Below are positions 43,507 through 51,525 of a stretch of DNA of 64,000 bases, in pieces; the first letter of the stretch is position 1, and each line of letters opens with the position of its first letter. Source of the stretch: CAYMPH01 sp964392365. GTDB taxonomy: Bacteria > Spirochaetota > UBA4802 > UBA5550. The stretch lies in NCBI GenBank assembly GCA_964392365.1, contig CAYMPH010000015.1, positions 1 through 64,000 on the forward strand, given 5' to 3'. The position numbers were made by a program, and so were the translations under genes. The notes below the pieces were generated by a model that was not told the DNA's origin, made no database searches, and saw only the letters and a list, made by a program, of their open reading frames with translations.

Positions 43507-43991
43507 TTCAGTTGTTTTTTTATTCTTGAAATATCAGCCAGAGTTTTTATAGTCTTTTTCACTTCATCCATTTCCTTCCCGAAGTTTGAAATAAATTTTT
43601 CTTTTTCTTCGACAAGTTTTTCAAGTTTGTTTGAGGTGTTTCTTTCTATTTCGTATGCTTCTGTTATAATAGGGTGGGATTCTGTTTGAAAAAGCTTTAA
43701 AAATTTAATTTTATCTATTCCTCTTATTCTGCAGATATTGTCTATTAATGAAGTTATTTCAAAATCAGCAGAATCTATTTTTGAAAAAATTTCACCATCA
43801 TCAATGAAAATATCCTCGGCTTCCTGGAACGCACCGGTTTTAATTAGATTTATTTTTGACATTTCACCGGTATACAGGCTGTCAATGAGTGAATATTTTA
43901 TTTTTAATTGTTCTTTGAGCTTTATATAATATTCAATGAGGTCATCCCTCAAAACTGTAGCTGCCTTTTGATGTCGGATTGACTTTATCAT
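43503..43991 (-). CDS. Small helical protein downstream of fliS, flagellar chaperone-like
   Basis: 162 aa from ATG 43991, overlapping fliS by 50 bases. TTG 43952 is an alternative (11-base overlap, AAGG about 12 bases before). Entirely predicted helical and coiled-coil, charged, no membrane segment. Size, fold and position directly after fliS match FliT/FlgN-type export chaperones, which bind flagellar proteins before secretion, but no sequence motif proves this. Confidence 0.5.
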   Translation of the reverse strand: MIKSIRHQKAATVLRDDLIEYYIKLKEQLKIKYSLIDSLYTGEMSKINLIKTGAFQEAEDIFIDDGEIFSKIDSADFEITSLIDNICRIRGIDKIKFLKLFQTESHPIITEAYEIERNTSNKLEKLVEEKEKFISNFGKEMDEVKKTIKTLADISRIKKQLN

Positions 43992-44376
43992 TTTTTGTCT
44001 CTGTAGAGGAAATTTTATCCCAGGCATCTCTTAATTCTTTAAGAAGTTTAATGGTATGTTCAATAATTTCTTTATCTTTTTTAATATTTGCTTCAATAAG
44101 CCTTTTTTTAAAATATACATAAAGATTGAACAGGTTGCTTGAGATTTCTCCGCCATCCTGTGTGTTTAAAGAAAGAAGGAGTTCGGTTACAATATCCTGT
44201 GCTTTGATGATATTGTTGTTTACTATATCATATGTTTTGGGATCCATATTTTCAAGTGCAATATTAAGGAATTTAATAGCACCGTCATACAGCATAACAA
44301 TAAGCTTTCCCTGATTTGCTGTATTTACTTTTGTCTGTTTGTACTGATCATATGGATTTTTTTCAGGTAACGACAT
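43942..44376 (-). CDS. fliS: Flagellar secretion chaperone FliS
   Basis: 144 aa. The FliS signature is YKQTKVNTANQGKLIVMLYDGAIKFLNIA (residues about 12-40), the helical bundle that binds the C-terminus of flagellin and prevents early polymerisation. The remaining four helices are as expected. A GGAGATAAAT site precedes the ATG. No flagellin or other flagellar gene lies next to it, so the motility genes are dispersed. Confidence 0.9.
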   Translation of the reverse strand: MSLPEKNPYDQYKQTKVNTANQGKLIVMLYDGAIKFLNIALENMDPKTYDIVNNNIIKAQDIVTELLLSLNTQDGGEISSNLFNLYVYFKKRLIEANIKKDKEIIEHTIKLLKELRDAWDKISSTETKNDKVNPTSKGSYSFEG

Positions 44377-44443
44377 ATTTATCTCCAGGTTAGAAAAATT
44401 GAGGTTTTGTTTATTATCGTAAAAAACAGGCCAAAACTTAAAG

Positions 44444-45328
44444 CTATTTTAACACGGTTTCAAGCCGTCTGTAAATTTCTTTATACTTACTTAGAGTTTT
44501 GGTTACAATTTCCTCTGGTAAAGGAGGAGGCGGGGAATTTTTATCCCATGTAGTGGTGTCCAGATAATCCCGAATAAACTGTTTATCAAAACTGGTTGGT
44601 GATTCTCCGGCTTTATACAGTTCCTTATCCCAGAATCTTGAACTGTCAGGAGTCAGAACTTCATCTATTAGTATAATTTCATTATCTGCAATGCCGAATT
44701 CAAATTTTGTATCAGCAAGAATAATTCCTGCTTTATCAAGAATGTCTCTTGCATACTCATAAATTCTTAAAGTTATTTCACCAATATGCACGGCAGTATC
44801 ATTTCCGAGTTTTTTACGTAAAACGTCAACTGGCACATTCATATCGTGGCCGCTGTCTTCTTTTGTTGCCGGTGTAAATAGAGGATCCTGCAGCTTTTCA
44901 GCCATTTTAAGGCCTGCAGGCAACTTGATTCCGCAAACAGTTCCTGTCTGCTGGTAGTCTTTCCAGCCGCTTCCTATTATATAACCTCTTGCAACACATT
45001 CAAAATCTATTCTTTTGGTTTTTTTTACTATTACAGAACGGTCTTTTAAAAGTTCTGGGAAATCACAAAAAGGTTTCGGGAAATTGTTGAAATTTGATTC
45101 AACTATGTGATTTTTAATGGACTTGATGTTTTTAAACCAGAGGTTTGAAATGCCGTTTAAAATTATACCTTTTCCTGGAATACCTTCAGGAAAAACATGA
45201 TCAAAAGCGGAGACCCTGTCGGATGATACTATAAGCATATTCTCAGAATCAACTTTGAACAGATCCCTGACTTTGCCGGTATAGATTTTCCTTGCGCCTG
45301 GAATTTTTATATCAGTTACAGCATTCAT
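44444..45328 (-). CDS. purC: Phosphoribosylaminoimidazole-succinocarboxamide synthase (SAICAR synthase)
   Basis: 294 aa. Catalyses the ATP-dependent addition of aspartate to CAIR in purine synthesis. The motifs are those of the longer PurC/ADE1 type: YTGKVRDLF, IVSSDRVSAFDHVFPEGIPGKG, VARGYIIGSGWKDY and DEVLTPDSSRFW. The ATG has GAGG 5 bases upstream. It is 12 bases downstream of gatB on the same strand and may share its transcript. No other pur gene is in this window. Confidence 0.95.
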   Translation of the reverse strand: MNAVTDIKIPGARKIYTGKVRDLFKVDSENMLIVSSDRVSAFDHVFPEGIPGKGIILNGISNLWFKNIKSIKNHIVESNFNNFPKPFCDFPELLKDRSVIVKKTKRIDFECVARGYIIGSGWKDYQQTGTVCGIKLPAGLKMAEKLQDPLFTPATKEDSGHDMNVPVDVLRKKLGNDTAVHIGEITLRIYEYARDILDKAGIILADTKFEFGIADNEIILIDEVLTPDSSRFWDKELYKAGESPTSFDKQFIRDYLDTTTWDKNSPPPPLPEEIVTKTLSKYKEIYRRLETVLK

Positions 45329-45339
45329 GGCGACCTCGA

Positions 45340-46770
45340 TTATTTTATTTTTGCGAGCAGCATGTCATTTACAATCTGGGGATTGGCTTTTCCCTTTGAT
45401 TCTTTCATTACCTGCCCGATAAGAAATTTCAATGCATTATCTTTTCCGCTTTTATAATCCTCAACAGATTTCTGGTTGGCTTCAAGAACTTTGTTGATTA
45501 CTGCTTCAATTGCACCTGTGTCGGTTACCTGTTCCAGACCTTTTTCTTTAACTATGACTTCCGGATTTTTACCGTTTGAAACCATTTCGTCGAAAACAGT
45601 TTTTGCTATTTTCCCGCTTATAGTATTATTATCAATTAATTTAATAAGAGATGCCAGCATGTCTGGTTTAACAATGTATTTATCAATATTATCAATATCA
45701 TCAACTTTTGCGAGAAGCTCGCTCATGATCCAGTTTGATGCTTTTTTGGGATTAGCTCCGAGTTTAACAACTGTTTCATAATAATCAGCAAGTTTTCTTG
45801 AAGATGTAAGAACGGACGAATCTAAATCCGGAAGACCGAATTCTTTTTTGAGTCTGATTCTTCTTGCATCCGGAAGCTCGGGCATGGTTTTTCTGATTTT
45901 TTCAATATATTCAGAAGTGATTTTTATCGGAGGAAGATCAGGATCCGGGAAATATCTGTAATCGTGTGCATCCTCTTTTGATCTCATTGAATAGGTTTCA
46001 TTTTTTTCGGCATCCCAGAGACGGGTTTCCTGAACAATCTTTTCATTATCATCAAGCATTGTTGCCTGGCGTTTTATTTCAAAGTTGATAGACGCTCTTA
46101 CAGCTTTAAATGAATTCAGATTTTTAATTTCAACCTTTTCGCCGAATTTATCTGCAGAGCTTTTTCTCAGGGAAATATTCACATCACACCTGAGACTTCC
46201 TTCTTCCATATTTACATCAGAAATATCAATGTATTTCATTAGAGACTTGATCTTCTGGAGATACTCATACGCCTCATTACCTGAGCGCATATCCGGTTCG
46301 GAAACAATCTCCGCAAGCGGAACTCCGGTCCTGTTTAAATCAACGTAGGAAACATTCCTGGATGAATCGTCGGAATGTATTGATTTGCCTGCATCCTCTT
46401 CAAGATGAAGCCTTGTAATGCCTATTTTCTTTACTATACCTTCATCAACAATTTCAATGTAGCCTTTACCGCAGACAGGTCTGTCATACTGGGAAATCTG
46501 GTATGCTTTAGGAAGATCCGGATAGAAATAGTTTTTTCTGTCGAATTTACTGTTTTCTGTAATTTCACAATTAAGCGTAAGGCCTGCTAAAATTGCTTTT
46601 TTAAGAGCTTCTTCATTTAAAACAGGCAGAACTCCAGGCAGACCGAGACATACAGGGCACACCTGCGTATTCGGCTCTGCTCCGAATTTTGTTGAACACG
46701 AGCAGAAAATTTTTGTAGCAGTATTGAGCTGAACGTGCACTTCAAGGCCTATAACCGGCTCGTAATTCAT
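45340..46770 (-). CDS. gatB: Asp-tRNA(Asn)/Glu-tRNA(Gln) amidotransferase subunit B
   Basis: 476 aa from ATG 46770; GAGG lies 8 bases upstream, and the 15 residues added by the longer frame do not belong to the family. Features are EPVIGLEVHVQLNTATKIFC at the start, CPVCLGLPGVLPVLN with zinc-ligand cysteines, NRTGVPLAEIVSEPDM, and a C-terminal YqeY-like helical domain (DYKSGKDNALKFLIGQVMKESKGKANP). GatB is the kinase and transamidase part of GatCAB, which makes Gln-tRNA (and Asn-tRNA) from the misacylated forms. gatA and gatC are elsewhere. Confidence 0.96.
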   Translation of the reverse strand: MNYEPVIGLEVHVQLNTATKIFCSCSTKFGAEPNTQVCPVCLGLPGVLPVLNEEALKKAILAGLTLNCEITENSKFDRKNYFYPDLPKAYQISQYDRPVCGKGYIEIVDEGIVKKIGITRLHLEEDAGKSIHSDDSSRNVSYVDLNRTGVPLAEIVSEPDMRSGNEAYEYLQKIKSLMKYIDISDVNMEEGSLRCDVNISLRKSSADKFGEKVEIKNLNSFKAVRASINFEIKRQATMLDDNEKIVQETRLWDAEKNETYSMRSKEDAHDYRYFPDPDLPPIKITSEYIEKIRKTMPELPDARRIRLKKEFGLPDLDSSVLTSSRKLADYYETVVKLGANPKKASNWIMSELLAKVDDIDNIDKYIVKPDMLASLIKLIDNNTISGKIAKTVFDEMVSNGKNPEVIVKEKGLEQVTDTGAIEAVINKVLEANQKSVEDYKSGKDNALKFLIGQVMKESKGKANPQIVNDMLLAKIK

Positions 46771-46868
46771 ATTTTCCTCATTTTTTATACTTGAAATAAA
46801 TGGCAGTAATTTCAAGTATTATTTTTCATATCAGAAATCGTATTATTAAAAAGTGTGAAACAGGATAT

Positions 46869-47423
46869 ATGGAATATATAATAAATAAATTCAAAGACGC
46901 GCTGATATTTGTCAAGAAAAATGATAATATCAGAAAATACTCTTTGCTGATTCTTGTGCCGGTTTTGATTTTTTCAGCCGGTTATGCAATTGGTTCATGT
47001 TCCGGCAAAGGAATGATTTCGAGCCTGATTTCAGGAGAAAGCAGGTATCCGCTTCTCATAGGTACTCCTGCAGGAGAAATTTTTCAAACATACCGTATGG
47101 TAAACAGCGAAAATCCGCTTGAACGGATTTCCGGATACTATGCGCTGATTGACGCTAATATGATTGATCTGGATTTTCTGCACGAGCGTTTTCTTGATGA
47201 AACGCTTCCAACTGCAAAACTGGTTCTCGTAAAAGCTATAAGCTGTACTGATAAAAAGAAAAAAATGTATGATATTTTCAACAGTATTTATGATAGATCC
47301 GAATTGCCTGTAAAGACAGAAATTGTGAGAACTTTATATAAAAATAAATTCAATCTTAAGGTATTTGCTGAAAAGCATGATATTAAACAAATAGAGATAG
47401 ACGGAACTTTGAGCTATCAGTAA
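46869..47423 (+). CDS. Single-pass membrane protein of unknown function
   Basis: 184 aa from ATG 46869. The longer frame starts at 46800, but the AGGA just before 46869 and the charged start favour this one. One transmembrane segment (YSLLILVPVLIFSAGYAIG) follows a short basic cytoplasmic tail; the outside domain is helical and vaguely repeat-like (ERISGYYALIDANMIDLDFLHERF). No family recognised. It is divergent from gatB and 25 bases before proA, so it could be the first gene of the proA-nadD operon. Confidence 0.55.
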   Translation: MEYIINKFKDALIFVKKNDNIRKYSLLILVPVLIFSAGYAIGSCSGKGMISSLISGESRYPLLIGTPAGEIFQTYRMVNSENPLERISGYYALIDANMIDLDFLHERFLDETLPTAKLVLVKAISCTDKKKKMYDIFNSIYDRSELPVKTEIVRTLYKNKFNLKVFAEKHDIKQIEIDGTLSYQ

Positions 47424-47448
47424 AAATATAATTATTAAGGAGTAATCC

Positions 47449-48702
47449 ATGACAGACAAAAACTACATCTTAAATATATGCGAAAAAGCGAAGGAATCCT
47501 CGCGTTTCTGTGCAAAACTGTCTACCAATAAAAAAAACATGCTGCTGAAAAATATAGCAAAAGCTCTCAGGGCTGAAACAAAATATATCATTGATGAAAA
47601 CAGGAAAGATCTGCAATGTGCTGATGAAGTGAGGCTTTCTGCTGCAATTATTGACCGGCTTATGCTCAACCAGGCCAGGATTGAAGCTATGGCCGTATCC
47701 ATTGATGAAATTGCATCTTTCGATGATCCCATCGGCAATGTGGAAAATCTCGTGCAGCGTCCTTCAGGGATCCGTGTAGGGCAGATGAGGATACCTCTCG
47801 GAGTTGTAGCTGTAATTTTTGAATCAAGGCCGAATGTCACAACAGACATAGCTGCTTTATGCATAAAATCAGGTAATGCTGCCATTCTCCGCGGAGGAAA
47901 GGAATCTATTTATTCAAATATTGCATTATATAATATTATTAAAAAAGCAATTAAAGATGCCGGATATCCTGATGGAATCGTAACTTTACTTGAGAAAACA
48001 GAACGCGAACTGGTTCAGGAGCTTCTGAAGATGGACCGTTACATAGATATAGTAATTCCACGCGGCGGAGAATCTCTTATTAAAATGGTCTGCGAAATGT
48101 CTTCAATTCCTGTGATCAAGCACGATAAAGGCGTGTGTCACACATTTGTTGATGAAACAGCAGATAAAAAAATGGCGTCTGATATCTGCATTAATGCCAA
48201 GATTCAGAAGCCGAGTGCGTGCAATGCAATGGAAACCCTTCTTATACATGAAGAGTTTTCAGACATAAAAGGCCTGCTTAAAGATCTTTTAGATAAAAAA
48301 GTTGAACTAAGAGGCTGCGAAAGAACCTGTTCGTTAATGAATGATAAAGTGAGAAAAGCTTCTGAGGCTGACTGGAACACTGAATATCTTGATCTGATAT
48401 TATCAGTTAAAATTGTTTCTTCAATAGATGAGGCGCTTACACATATTGTTAAATATTCATCAGATCATTCTGAAACTATTGTAACTGAGAATTATTTCAA
48501 TGCAGAGCGTTTTCTTAAAGAGGTGGATTCTGCTGCAGTATTTGTTAATTCATCAACCCGTTTTCATGACGGCGGGGAATTCGGTCTTGGCGCTGAGGTT
48601 GGAATTTCAACCCAGAAACTTCACGCAAGAGGCGCTATGGGGCTTAAGGGGCTAACAACGCTTAAGTATGTTGTATACGGCAATGGCGAGGTTAGGAAGT
48701 AA
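47449..48702 (+). CDS. proA: Glutamate-5-semialdehyde dehydrogenase (gamma-glutamyl phosphate reductase)
   Basis: 417 aa. Second step of proline synthesis: NADPH-dependent reduction of gamma-glutamyl phosphate. Family blocks seen are GVVAVIFESRPNVTTDIAALCIKSGNAAILRGGKE, HDKGVCHTFVD with KIQKPSACNAMETLL (catalytic Cys), and FHDGGEFGLGAEVGISTQKLHARGAMGLKGL. Full length. AAGGAG ribosome site 7 bases upstream of the ATG. proB is not adjacent. nadD begins directly after its stop codon. Confidence 0.96.
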   Translation: MTDKNYILNICEKAKESSRFCAKLSTNKKNMLLKNIAKALRAETKYIIDENRKDLQCADEVRLSAAIIDRLMLNQARIEAMAVSIDEIASFDDPIGNVENLVQRPSGIRVGQMRIPLGVVAVIFESRPNVTTDIAALCIKSGNAAILRGGKESIYSNIALYNIIKKAIKDAGYPDGIVTLLEKTERELVQELLKMDRYIDIVIPRGGESLIKMVCEMSSIPVIKHDKGVCHTFVDETADKKMASDICINAKIQKPSACNAMETLLIHEEFSDIKGLLKDLLDKKVELRGCERTCSLMNDKVRKASEADWNTEYLDLILSVKIVSSIDEALTHIVKYSSDHSETIVTENYFNAERFLKEVDSAAVFVNSSTRFHDGGEFGLGAEVGISTQKLHARGAMGLKGLTTLKYVVYGNGEVRK

Positions 48703-49284
48703 TTGAAAAGGGGAATTTTTGGAGGCACTTTTAATCCTGTTCATAACGGGCATCTAATTTCTGCAATTTTTATTAAAGAGGAATTCGGGCTCGATGAAAT
48801 AATTTTTGTTCCGGATAAATATCCGGTTCACAAGCATCTTGATTTTGAAATTTCCGCTGATTTAAGAATAAAGATGCTCGAACTTGCAGTAAAAGGCATT
48901 CCGGGATTTAAAATTTCACGGATTGAAATTGACAGAAGCGGGCCGTCATTTACAATAGTTACTCTCAATGAAATGAAAAAGGAATTTCCGGATACGGAAT
49001 TTTTCCTGATTGTCGGAGCTGATTCATATTATGATATGATTGACTGGAAAAACAGTCATGAGCTTATTTCAGAAAATAAAATTATTGTAATGAATAGAAA
49101 CGGGAAAAAACCTGAAAAAGATCTGTATAATTACGCAAAAGGAATTTTTTTTGCAGAAAATCCGATAATTGAAATAAGTTCAACAATGATTAGAAAAAGA
49201 CTATTAAGCGGAAAGCAGGCAGATTTTTTTATTCCGCCTGCTGTTTCTGATTTTATAAATACGAAGAGGTTGTATTCAAATTGA
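48703..49284 (+). CDS. nadD: Nicotinate-nucleotide adenylyltransferase
   Basis: 193 aa, TTG start abutting the proA stop, with AGGAAG inside the end of proA. Nucleotidylyltransferase motif GGTFNPVHNGHL (residues 7-18) and the C-terminal ISSTMIRKRL block bind ATP and the mononucleotide. It makes nicotinic acid adenine dinucleotide for NAD synthesis. The order nadD, LytR-type gene, rsfS is a familiar arrangement. Confidence 0.95.
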   Translation: MKRGIFGGTFNPVHNGHLISAIFIKEEFGLDEIIFVPDKYPVHKHLDFEISADLRIKMLELAVKGIPGFKISRIEIDRSGPSFTIVTLNEMKKEFPDTEFFLIVGADSYYDMIDWKNSHELISENKIIVMNRNGKKPEKDLYNYAKGIFFAENPIIEISSTMIRKRLLSGKQADFFIPPAVSDFINTKRLYSN

Positions 49285-50381
49285 AGAAAAATATTGTTCT
49301 TATATCCATTATTTCCATAGTTTTAATTATTTTATTTACTATATTTACTCTTTATAGAATCAGCAACCGGAATGCTGTAGATCGATTAATTGCCCAGAAA
49401 AAAATGATTAATATTCTTATTGCAGGAAGTAATACAACCGGGAATAAGAATTTTAAATTTTTCTCTATTCTGAGTTTAAATCCGGATAATGGGAATATAG
49501 GCGTGACCTTTATTCCTCCTTCTTTAAAAATAAAATCTAATTCCATTATGAATAAACCGGTTCAGATCAAAGATGCCGGAATCGGGGATTTTGATAAAAT
49601 CAGAGAGTCTATAGAAAAGGATTTAAAGCTGAATATTCAGTTTTATGTTCAGCTCTACGGAAGCGATGTTCAGCGCGCGGTTAATCTGCTTGAAGGGATT
49701 GATGTATTCATGTTCGACCAGTTCGGAAAGAATAATCAGGATTTCGGAGTTAAGTATCTTGATGGAAACGGAATAATGAAATATGTAAATTCTTCGGTTG
49801 ATAATTCTGTATTCGTAAAATTTGACAGAATTCTCGATCTGATTTCAACTGTGTATTACAACAAAGAGAATATTAAAAAATATAAAAATCTTTCATTTAT
49901 AATTGAATTGTTTAAAAATATAAAAACCAATCTAATGCCTCAGGAAATTTTAAGCCTCAGTGAAATATTTTTTAAAGATGGGAATATTTATTCTATAGTT
50001 GTACCTGGAGATTTCCAGCAGGAATATTTTATTATAGATGAAATCAGCTGTAAAATATATGAAACAGATTTCCTTACGCCATTTATTATGAATAAAAATA
50101 ATGACGCATCCATGAAAATAAAAGTTTTAAACGGAACAAGTTCTCCGGGTTTAGCCAGGAAAATGAGAAATATTCTCAACAGGGACGGTTTGAATGTGGT
50201 TGAATTCGGAACCTCACCGTATTTAAGAAATGAAAAGTCCGTAATTATATGCAGAAAGGGAGAATTTGCTTCATTAAAAAAAGTATCTGAAATCAGCGGT
50301 ATAACCAATATTCATTATGTAATAGACAGCACCCAGATGAATAATATTCTCATTGTAATCGGCGAGGATATGGTGAAATGA
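49281..50381 (+). CDS. LytR-CpsA-Psr-like protein with degenerate LCP core and LytR_C domain
   Basis: 366 aa, TTG start overlapping the nadD stop by 4 bases. Transmembrane anchor at residues 5-26. The LCP part keeps the outline (INILIAGSN, SLNPDNGNIGVTFIPPSL) but not the catalytic Asp and Arg residues of active LCP ligases: GxDxR reads GSNTT, RSDT reads FKFFS, and IPRD reads IPPS. The C-terminal 80 residues are a normal LytR_C domain (KIKVLNGTSSPGLARKMRNIL). Active LCPs attach polymers to peptidoglycan; this one is likely non-catalytic. Confidence 0.72.
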   Translation: MKKNIVLISIISIVLIILFTIFTLYRISNRNAVDRLIAQKKMINILIAGSNTTGNKNFKFFSILSLNPDNGNIGVTFIPPSLKIKSNSIMNKPVQIKDAGIGDFDKIRESIEKDLKLNIQFYVQLYGSDVQRAVNLLEGIDVFMFDQFGKNNQDFGVKYLDGNGIMKYVNSSVDNSVFVKFDRILDLISTVYYNKENIKKYKNLSFIIELFKNIKTNLMPQEILSLSEIFFKDGNIYSIVVPGDFQQEYFIIDEISCKIYETDFLTPFIMNKNNDASMKIKVLNGTSSPGLARKMRNILNRDGLNVVEFGTSPYLRNEKSVIICRKGEFASLKKVSEISGITNIHYVIDSTQMNNILIVIGEDMVK

Positions 50382-50749
50382 AAAAGGGAAAAATTTCTGA
50401 TAAAAAAGACGATGTCCTTTATGGAAAAGCCATTGAATGCATAAAACTGCTTGAAGAAAAAAAAGCTGAAAATTCAATTCTGCTCGATATGAAGTCAGTA
50501 AATAATTACTTCAATTATTTTATTATCACTACAGGGAATTCAATAATTCACAATAAAGCAATATACAAAGAACTGAAAAAATATTTTTCTGATTCAGATA
50601 TTAATCTTATTAACAAGCCGGATAATGATTCCCCATGGATCATTATGGATTATAATGATCTTGTCATTCATATATTTACGTCTGATGTCAGGGACTATTA
50701 TCAGCTTGAAAGGCTCTGGTCGGATGCACAGGTACTATACAAGGTATGA
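50378..50749 (+). CDS. rsfS: Ribosomal silencing factor RsfS
   Basis: 123 aa. RsfS (YbeB/Iojap) binds ribosomal protein uL14 and blocks subunit joining when nutrients are short. It has VNNYFNYFIITTGNS, SPWIIMDYNDLVIHIF and the terminal YYQLERLWSDAQ block typical of the family. The ATG overlaps the preceding stop codon by 4 bases (ATGA). It ends 1 base before the converging tetR stop. Confidence 0.93.
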   Translation: MKKGKISDKKDDVLYGKAIECIKLLEEKKAENSILLDMKSVNNYFNYFIITTGNSIIHNKAIYKELKKYFSDSDINLINKPDNDSPWIIMDYNDLVIHIFTSDVRDYYQLERLWSDAQVLYKV

Positions 50750-50750
50750 T

Positions 50751-51359
50751 CTATCGTTTTTCCTGTTCCGGAAAATCCTTTATTATCTTCAGAATATATT
50801 CCACAAGCTTGGAAGTCTTCATTTCAATCGGATCTATAAATTCAAATAAACCGGAGAAGAAAAGAATCAACTGAGAAATTCTTGCCTTAAACAGAGCGTC
50901 ATCCTCGTTTGAAACATTAATATTTTTTCCCAGATCTTTTATAATGTCGCTGTATATTTCAAGATGAGTTCTAAGAAATTTAGTTATAATTTTCATTATT
51001 TTTTCATCTTCAAAACCGTAAAGAATTATGTTCATGAAAACACGTATGTTCTTTTTATCAATTAGAAATTTTTCCACGCCGAATAGCGTTGACATGAATG
51101 CTTTGTCAGCTATATCAAAATTCATCTCATCAATAACACCGGCGTTTCCCTCCTGAATCTGGGAGAAAAATTTTTCAATTAGCTCTGTGTAAAGTTCTTC
51201 TTTTGTTGAAAAATAATGTCTTAATCCTCCTTTGGAAAGGCCTGCAGATTCCGCCACATCTTCTACTGAAATCTGGGAATATACTCTTTCAGATAACAGT
51301 TTCATAAGAGTCTGTATAATATGAGCTTTTTTTATTATAATTTTTTCTTCTTTAACCAT
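50751..51359 (-). CDS. TetR-family transcriptional regulator
   Basis: 202 aa. The N-terminal helix-turn-helix reads YSQISVEDVAESAGLSKGGLRHYFSTKEELYTEL (about residues 27-60). The ligand-binding domain is unassigned. An AGGA site lies before the ATG. It is divergent from carB with 166 bases between; a repeated 12-mer in that gap could be its operator. The target is unknown, as TetR regulators usually control a neighbouring gene. Confidence 0.88.
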   Translation of the reverse strand: MVKEEKIIIKKAHIIQTLMKLLSERVYSQISVEDVAESAGLSKGGLRHYFSTKEELYTELIEKFFSQIQEGNAGVIDEMNFDIADKAFMSTLFGVEKFLIDKKNIRVFMNIILYGFEDEKIMKIITKFLRTHLEIYSDIIKDLGKNINVSNEDDALFKARISQLILFFSGLFEFIDPIEMKTSKLVEYILKIIKDFPEQEKR

Positions 51360-51395
51360 TTAAATGTCCTGTTTTTTAAAGATAAAACGTATCTA

Positions 51396-51478
51396 ATTGA
51401 CAAATATTATAGAAATATATTTTTATTTAATTTAGTGTTTATCAATATGTCAAGTCATAATATTTTATTGACAAATAT
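51396..51478 (+). repeat. Direct repeat ATTGACAAATAT (two copies) between tetR and carB
   Basis: Identical 12-mers at 51396-51407 and 51467-51478, 71 bases apart start to start. The second copy includes a TTGACA box (51468-51473) that could be the carB -35, though a matching -10 is weak. They may be regulator binding sites. Confidence 0.35.
51425..51453 (-). promoter_or_regulatory. Candidate promoter of the tetR-family gene
   Basis: On the minus strand TTGACA (51453-51448), 17-base spacer, TTAAAT (51430-51425). It lies between the two 12-mer repeats, an arrangement that would allow autoregulation. Confidence 0.45.
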
Positions 51479-51525
51479 CGCTAATCAAATTTTTTAAATG
51501 TAAATAACGAAAAAACGAGGTCGAA

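Noticed and set aside
51360..51525. PyrR-binding attenuator before carB
   Set aside because: No stem-loop with the conserved PyrR loop or an antiterminator/terminator pair is visible.
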